From: Lepas anatifera | Lineage: Eukaryota > Arthropoda > Thecostraca > Lepadidae | DNA length: 64,000 nucleotides | Assembly: GCA_034440635.1 (NCBI GenBank) | Contig: JAOTON010000330.1 | Location: 124,001-188,000 of the forward strand | Reading direction: 5' to 3' | Shown here: positions 57,883 through 64,000 of the stretch, piece by piece | Position numbering within the stretch: the first letter of the stretch is position 1 | Layout of the letters: every line of letters starts with the position of its first letter | The notes under the pieces: generated by a model | What the model was told of the DNA's origin: nothing | The model's input: only the letters and a program-made list of their open reading frames with translations | Databases searched by the model: none | Program-made: the position numbers and the translations under genes

Positions 57883-58665
57883 CACACGCATTGACGGGGG
57901 GGGCAAATACCCGCCACACCCTCGGGTTTTTTAGATAGAATAAAAAACGGTGGCGCCTAGCACCGCCGTACTTGGGATACCATTTTCTGATCTTTTTATA
58001 ACTTTAAGGTTGGATCATCTCAGGTCAGGTCACCAGTGCAGGTCAGGTAACCTTCCCTCAATTTTTAAGATAGCATAAGTCAGAACTAGGTGAACGTATC
58101 AGATTTAAACTCATATCACATAATGAGCCCTCCTAGTTCTACAAAATATATTCCGATATTTTCATATCGATGACCTAAGATCAGGTACGAGCCATGACCT
58201 CTCCATTAGAAATACATGGGATAAATGGTTTACACAGAATAACTTAGTAATGGCTGGTGGTGGAGCGTTTATGTTAACGGAATTAGGTTTGCATAATCCT
58301 TGCAGTTCTAGTGATATATATGTTGACCTAATTTGATGTTGACCTGACCTCAGGTCAGGTCAAATTCTAGAGTTCATCTGATTTGTCCTAGCATGGTCAT
58401 ATTATCTATTATTCGGCTCAGCTTGCTGCGAGGATTCCAATAATCTAGATCGTTTTGCTCTATCTTTACTAGTTCAAATGTAATGAATGATAAACCTTAA
58501 TTTACATGTCACCGCTATGGCGGCATGTCTCGACCTCTAATGACCTTTAATCTAGTGATCCAACGCCGTTTGCCGTTTTTCGCTATCTACCGTGATTCTC
58601 GAGACCTTAGTGGGGCGGGGGGGGTACACGCCCCCGTCAAAGCAAAGGTGGCTCACAGGGGCGCA
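57879..58665. mobile_element. TTAA-family MITE, right end lost
   Basis: TTAACACACGCATTGACGG at the left, sharing its TTAA with the preceding MITE. Subterminal hairpin GGTGGCGCCTAGCACCGCC near 57,948. The interior matches 47,858-48,710, including the odd palindrome with 12-bp arms (58,339-58,363). The right end stops after CAAAGCAAAGGTGGCTCAC, where CAGGGGCGCAGCCAG, another hAT-like terminus, begins (58,667). 58,667-58,904 has no gene. Confidence 0.75.
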
Positions 58666-59479
58666 GCCAGAGCTCTGATATGGGGGCACACCAGCTTTGA
58701 GGGGTACCCCGGGAGAACAAGGGCACTTTTTAATGTAACCTAAAAAAACTTACCATAGCTTTCTTTATATCATTTTTTGGGCACCTTTGGTTCAAGAAAA
58801 ATGCAAATCAGGCATTGACGGAGAAAGGGAAACTCAATTAAAACCGAAAAAAGCATCACCAGAACGTCATAGAAGTAGCCAAAACACGATTGTTTTGGAT
58901 AGATTTAACCCTCGCCCCACCGGGGGCCATCGATGGCCCCTAAGGTTTTTCGAGATAGAAGAAAAACGAGGAGGCGCAGCACCGCGGTTGATGGCTCTAC
59001 CTCTCACCCCATCATTTTCTCACCATCCCTGAAATTTTTTACCCCGGGTCACCCAAGGTCAGCTCACCAGACGAGGTCAAACAAGGTCACCTCACTTCAA
59101 TTTTTGAGCTCTGTAAGAGCTACATTTCTTAGTCGATCAATTTGAAACTTCCTACACTTCATGACCCCTCCAGGGTCTACAAGATGTATATCCTGGATTT
59201 TTAGATTTCGCGACCTGAGGTTAGGTCACGAGATGACCTCTCACATTGAAAAAGCATGGGGAAAAGCTGTCTTATGATCTCAAAGTCACAAAAACGATTG
59301 CAAATGCTCTTGCTTGTTCAGAAAAGCGTTCTTGGACACCCTCTCACGGATCCCAGGGGCCATATTTGCCCTTTGATCTCTTTCAGGTCATCCAAGGTCA
59401 CCAGAGGTCAAAAATAGTATTTTGACAATAACTTTTGACCAAATTAAGCTAGAGCGCTGGATCGAACATCATCGTGTAT

Positions 59480-61359
59480 CAGAGTTCTACGTTTCAGAAT
59501 TTTCTTGAGTCAACTCAACTCAACTCAAGTGCTGAGAGCGGTTGACTCAACTCCGACTCAACTCATGATCAATAATTCAGCGAGTCGACTCAACTCCAAC
59601 TCAAACTCAAAGCTAAATTCAACCGACTCAACTCTGACTCAACTCACGAATCAACTCAACTCAAACTCTGACTAATTTTAAAAATAAAATAAATGATAAA
59701 TATACAAGTAAAATGTTTCAAAATTGAGAAATAAATCAATAAACCAGCAAAAAACAAGCTGTTCAGGAAGTCTGACACAAAGCAGAAGATTAATAGAAGC
59801 AAAATTAATTAATTGGCATTCAAACACTGGTTAATAATTAGCCAGCAACCATGAATAGCTTTTTAATTCTTCCAAACTGTCACTGCCCAAAAAAGCTGCC
59901 ACATGTTGCAATTATTTCTAAAAGGAGCATTGCATATTAAACTAGGTAAATGAAAAGCAAAGGAACCTAAAAGGGCTAAGGTTACACCAACAAAGGCAAA
60001 AATTGAGCTTCCACACTGTCAAGATCCAAGCTAAGAAGGATGATATAAACTGTATTTGTGGGGATGGTATAGGTATTTTTCTGTTTAAGAACGATGCTAG
60101 GTAATTTTTACAAATGAAATATTACTATGCCATGAGTTTAATCAAAAGTTAAGCAATAATTACTAGATTATCTAGTTGCAATTGTTAAATCTAAGAACTA
60201 CAGCAAACCCTAAGAAAACGTATACCAAATATGACGAAGGACAATAGAAATGGAAATTCTATCAACATGTTGGATTTTAATAGATTCATATTTTAAACCC
60301 AATCCAATTTTTAGCTTGAGAACCTCCAATACAGTACCTACATACCTAACGCTCTTCAAAATTGGAGCATGACTTCATAGAAAATTTATCATGTATAGCT
60401 TTCTAAATAAAACAGGGACGCCAGGCCAGGGTCTCTGATCAGACAAAACCAGTAGCATGAAATGATTCCTCTGATTCTTGCGATAAAGGTGTCTCAACAT
60501 TTCTGTCCAATCAGGAGTCCAATTTTTTATGTTAATAGTGATATTTGCTTTTAATGGGAAAAATGAAAAGAGCAGCGACAGACGGCGCATTTAGGACGAA
60601 AGGAACAACAAAATACGCAGGTATACAAATATTTGCATGGATTTATGAATTATTACGTGATATTTTCATTTTTGCTTTGAGGTTAATTAAGCTTGAACCT
60701 ATACTCGGTTGAATTCGTTCTTCAAAGACAGCAATGGCGCACACACTATTCTCAATGACGACCACTGACGACAACAATCAGCGACGACGACGCAGTGTGT
60801 TGTTGGAGTGGTTGAAGTAAAGAAGTAGCGCTAAATATTGAAGATGAGAAGTTTGTGAGAGATTTGAAATGAATTGTGTGGTGCGTTGCACCACTTCAAA
60901 TGTTTAAGATAAGGCCAGTGATAGGAACCTGTTAGATTGTTCGAGAATATGTATTATTTGTGCCTAGGGATTTCTTCAGACTGGATGGGCCTCTAAAATA
61001 AGCAATTGAACCATATAATTATTGTATATTGAAACAAATTGAAACCTTGATTTTAACAATTGAAATTCTGGAGGGAAAAGGTATTTAAAAAGGTTAAAGG
61101 AAGTTTGCAAAAGGTAGGCAAATTCAAACACTTTTACTTTACATCAAGCTTACCTGTTGCGCCAACTTTTTTGGTCAACTCATTTGACTCGCTGTCTTCA
61201 CAACTCAACTCAACTCAACTCAGTGACATGTTGTGAACCGACTCAACTCAACTAAACTCACTGGTCAAACTTTTTCGACTCAACTCAACTCAACTCAGAG
61301 TCAAATGAGTCAGAATTTGAGTTAAACTCCAACTCTGACTCGCGAGTCGCACAACTCTG
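59480..61359. mobile_element. 1.88-kb non-autonomous hAT element with 8-bp TSD
   Basis: A perfect TCGTGTAT duplication (59,472-59,479 and 61,360-61,367) interrupts MITE sequence whose uninterrupted homologue is at about 37,945. The element starts CAGAGTTCTACG and ends GCACAACTCTG (inverse CAGAGTTGTGC), matching hAT-style CA..G ends. The first 170 bp and last 200 bp are packed with CGACTCAACTC motifs. The interior (59,690-61,150) is AT-rich without a transposase. Confidence 0.9.
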
Positions 61360-61579
61360 TCGTGTATGTCTCGTCACTGGCCTTCATTTGATCTACAGCA
61401 AGTTCACTTTCTGACATTTGGTGACCTCAGGTCATATTAGGTCACGAGGTGACCTCTGAAGGTCAAACCACTGGCGGGAGGTCATTACGTTCCACATGGC
61501 GGAAAATGGTCGGCATTTTCCTATCAAATGTATTTTACCAGATCTCATTGGCTCTAATGGCATAATAATTATCCCCAGT

Positions 61580-62965
61580 CAGAGCCGCATGAAGAAATCC
61601 ATGGAGCGAAGCGGATTGAGATTTCTCAAGAGGCTCTATTCTGGCCGCTTGGCGGTTCTGACAGATGATGCCAGGGTTCTGCAGTTGTGTAGGGCGATAG
61701 CCCTTTTACGCCAGACGCCCAAACGAAAGCCCTCAAATCTAAATTCAAAATAGTTTTTGAGAAATTTTGGAACAAATGTTTTCAATTTTGAATTTATTTC
61801 ATTTTTATTTCTTAAGCGACGAACTTGAAATTTGCGTCCTTTTGAAAAGCAATAGGGGCAACCTAAGAAAAAAATTCGAACTGGTCCGACAATATTTATT
61901 ACGCCAAAACGCAGTATTTATAATACAAGCAAAAAAGCTATTGAGATTTGACAGCCGACTTATAAGCTCGAAATGTCAGAAGGCACGCTTCAGTTAGTTT
62001 AAAGACAGCCCCCTGGAGGCAGCTAGGTCAATAATCTTGTGCTTAAGCATAGTTTCCAGTGAAAAACGTAAAGTTCTGACCAAGTTTTTTGCCATTTTGT
62101 CGGAGGTCTACATTTTTGCTCATTTCATTTAAATCTTAATATCTCGCAATCTAACGCGCCGATTTGACTTTTCATTTCAAATAATGAAAGAACATTGCTT
62201 CCCCTGATAATATTTGGAGATGGATATCGTGATATTAAAATTCGTTGTTTTATATGTATAGATATAATTGTAGTAGAAAACCTTTTATTTGAAGCTTCTC
62301 GGTTCCGAGCACGAGTCATTTACAAGCTCACAATTGACATGGCTGAATAGGAAAATTAATTGCAGAAATTTCATTCATTTACACTACCCACTTATCTGCA
62401 ACGGCTTTCGAGTAATTCGTTCAAAAGGGTATATCAAGGAGCTAAATTTCTCGGAACACGTTTGCTTCTCACCATGATTTCAAGTCCTCATAATGAATGA
62501 AAGTGGATGCATTTTGGCATAAAAAGCTAGCTGAGCGTCCTGGGTCGCCGATACAGGTAATTCTAGGCCAATATAATGTTTGGTTCGTCTTCTAGAAGCA
62601 GCTTTGTACCATGCCTTTTCGGTACGAACACAGCACCTGGCGCCACGATCACGGCATTGTTTTGATTGAATGATACCGGCCAGTGACCTCCTGACGGGTC
62701 AAAGGTGTAGGGTTAGTGGGAGCTGGTACAGTGTGGCGCAGTGGTCTAGTGGTTAGAGGCCCTGTCTCGTGATAAGGGGTGCCCAGTTCGAATCCGGGGT
62801 TGACTGCGGGATATTTATTGGTTATTTCAAAGAAAAGAATGATAACACTGACCTACAGGCTTATGGAGAGATACATTGAGAAGGGAATATGGTTTGCGTT
62901 CAGCACATTGTCATGCGGCTCTCCTGCGCCGGTGGGGCGTTCGCCCAAGTCGCAGACCGGGGTTT
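61580..62965 (+). repeat. 1.38-kb tRNA-bearing repeat, copy 3 (bounded)
   Basis: It inserted into MITE sequence: the flanks CCCAGT and CTTAAGCATTGCAT are adjacent in the homologue at about 38,155. This fixes the family's ends as CAGAGCCGCATGA and CCGGGGTTT. No clear target duplication, so the class remains open. Confidence 0.85.
62733..62804 (+). repeat. tRNA-like segment in repeat copy 3
   Basis: Best preserved of the three: GGTCTAGTGGTTAG (A box), AGTTCGAATCC (B box), with a CGCAG/CTGCG pairing that could be a shifted acceptor stem. The anticodon stem is irregular; not a functional tRNA. Confidence 0.6.
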
Positions 62966-63027
62966 GCTTAAGCATTGCATATTTGACTGAAAATAGCCTA
63001 TCTAGACCTAACTTGACCTCTGGAGAG

Positions 63028-64000
63028 TTGACCCGGGTGCGCCGCCCCGATCGGACGTGCGCGCTCCCGCTGCTGTGACCTGACCAGTGAGAGGGGTGGA
63101 CCGGTCCGCTGGCAGTGTGAATTCAGCTATGCTGTGAGGGGTCTGTGCGATTTTTGCCCCATCTGACAGTCATAAGGTGACACAGGTATATCTACGGTTA
63201 TTTTAGATCGAGTGGAGTTTATACCATGAGTGGTAGAGGCAGGAGGAGTATGTCCGCCCGAGGGTCAAGTGGTTCACACGGGGCACAGATCATTCTAAAG
63301 ACAAACATTAGAGAAGCAATCAGCAAACTTACCGACCACGGCTCGGACATGCCACCAGGTGCGTCACAGAAACGTCGCCGAACTCAAAGGTCGGGGTCTG
63401 CCCCACTTGGTTCTCCCAGCGATACCGCCCGTGCCAGCGCTGCCGACCTGGGCGCCCCACAGTCAGCTGACACGGCGCGTGACCTTGAGCCGGGCGGTCC
63501 AGCTGACGGCCTACCAGCCGAGGGCCGTGGGAACGGTTCTGTGTCTTCTGATATCAGGGACGGTCCAAGGGGTGCGCCTGAGCGGTCAAAGACTGAGTTT
63601 AGGGTGATGATGAGAGATGAACTGCGCAGTGTGATTAGGGACGAGCTAAGTTCCATAGTAAGAGCTGAGCTGGAGGAGATGAAACGGGATCTCACTGCTG
63701 AGATTGAAAGGTCGGTGCGCGGAGCTTTAGACGCCATCACCCAGCGCGTTACTGACATCGAGAAGCACATCAGAGATCGTGATGACCAGCTCGAGGAAGT
63801 TCAGCGGCTCTCAGATGCGTGTGCTGTACGCTTAGACGTCTTCCACGATGCTCTGGATGATCTCCACGCCGAGTCACGCCTCCCGACGCTCGTCCTGACC
63901 GGTGACGTGATTCCGCCGCCACTGGCCCGGACAGACTCGGGTGGACGAAGCCAGCCAGAAGATGTACTTCCCGTCGAGATCAACGTGGTGCAGCAGACCC
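63028..64000 (+). mobile_element. LINE 5' end, runs off the window
   Basis: GC-rich DNA beginning at about GTTGACCCGGGTGCGCC (63,028) replaces the MITE end. It provides a roughly 200-bp 5' UTR and then an ORF1 open to the window edge. It is unlike the 11-23 kb LINE in sequence. Confidence 0.6.
63226..64000 (+). CDS. LINE ORF1-like coiled-coil protein, partial
   Basis: An ATG at 63,226 opens 258 codons without a stop to the edge. The N-terminus is Ser/Arg/Gly-rich and basic (GRGRRSMSARG), followed by an acidic Pro/Gly linker. A long coiled coil runs at about residues 125-205 (VIRDELSSIVRAELEEMKRD, then DAITQRVTDIEKHIRDRDDQ). Then comes a stretch SRLPTLVLTGDVIPPP, resembling the start of the RNA-binding part of CR1/Rex-type ORF1 proteins. 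This order is usual for LINE ORF1, which binds LINE RNA as trimers. The frame is intact, so this copy may be young. A host coiled-coil gene is a less likely alternative. Confidence 0.6.
   Translation, partial: MSGRGRRSMSARGSSGSHGAQIILKTNIREAISKLTDHGSDMPPGASQKRRRTQRSGSAPLGSPSDTARASAADLGAPQSADTARDLEPGGPADGLPAEGRGNGSVSSDIRDGPRGAPERSKTEFRVMMRDELRSVIRDELSSIVRAELEEMKRDLTAEIERSVRGALDAITQRVTDIEKHIRDRDDQLEEVQRLSDACAVRLDVFHDALDDLHAESRLPTLVLTGDVIPPPLARTDSGGRSQPEDVLPVEINVVQQT

Larger units (their letters stand above)
58905..63027. mobile_element. TTAA-family MITE split by two insertions
   Basis: TTAACCCTCGCCCCACCGGGG start, subterminal GGCGCAGCACCGCGG, then an AGGTCA-rich interior homologous to 37,386-38,384. 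A hAT element (59,480-61,359) and the tRNA-bearing repeat (61,580-62,965) split it. Its right end is lost at about 63,027 where LINE sequence begins. Confidence 0.75.

Noticed and set aside
62733..62804. Functional tRNA genes (also 6,187, 24,588, 54,544)
   Set aside because: Boxes are present but the acceptor and anticodon arms do not fold properly, and each is embedded in a dispersed repeat.
5037..62965. tRNA-bearing repeat as a Helitron
   Set aside because: Copy 3 does start just after a T, but there is no CTRR end and no clear A/T target junction.

Overview
The window looks like a repeat-swamped stretch of a metazoan genome. It has spliced coding exons with GT/AG borders, non-LTR and LTR retrotransposons, tRNA-derived SINEs, hAT-like and TTAA-target MITEs, and long minisatellites. 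GC-rich exons beside AT-rich repeats, together with the retroelement types, suggest an arthropod, possibly a crustacean such as a barnacle; that taxon is an inference. Nothing bacterial is visible.

Host gene (minus strand, about 9.2-43.9 kb). Six exons with clean splice borders make one coiled-coil gene: exon A 43,927-43,784, B 42,656-42,567, C 42,340-42,122, D 40,012-39,932, E 10,216-10,070 and F 9,596-9,229. Exons A-E have lengths divisible by three and phase-0 borders. The order of motifs resembles the C-terminal half of the PLEKHA5/6/7 (insect kramer) family. The D-E intron is about 29.7 kb and almost wholly repeats. Unrelated minisatellites (29, 42, 16/17, about 22 and about 30 bp units) lie beside exons A, D and E, and the 29-bp array starts at exon A's 3' border.

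Layout. 1-3.15 kb: drifting 22-bp minisatellite. 3.15-6.4 kb: AT-rich repeats and copy 1 of a 1.38-kb repeat carrying a tRNA-like segment. 6.9-8.9 kb: Gypsy-type remnant (minus). 9.2-10.2 kb: exons F and E. 10.2-23.4 kb: a 30-bp minisatellite split by a jockey/I-type LINE, itself split by an almost complete Gypsy element (192-bp LTRs, AAACC target duplication). 23.4-24.8 kb: copy 2 of the tRNA-bearing repeat. 25.5-35.2 kb: concentric inverted repeats with SINEs near the centre. 35.2-38.7 kb: hAT-like composite (plus). 38.7-43.9 kb: minisatellites and exons D-A. 44.6-46.3 kb: broken CR1-like LINE. 47.6-48.7 kb: two well-bounded MITEs. 50.0-56.6 kb: the same hAT-like composite inverted, with nested insertions including a palindrome with flip/flop loops. 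56.9-63.0 kb: TTAA MITEs interrupted by a 1.88-kb hAT element and copy 3 of the tRNA-bearing repeat. 63.2-64.0 kb: start of a LINE ORF1 that runs off the edge.

Main ideas to follow up: exon-border minisatellites, one possibly acting as a new intron; inverted composites flanking exons A-D, which could favour exon circularisation; a TTAA MITE family loaded with AGGTCA nuclear-receptor half-sites; and the flip/flop palindrome. No gene identity or taxon could be tested by database search.
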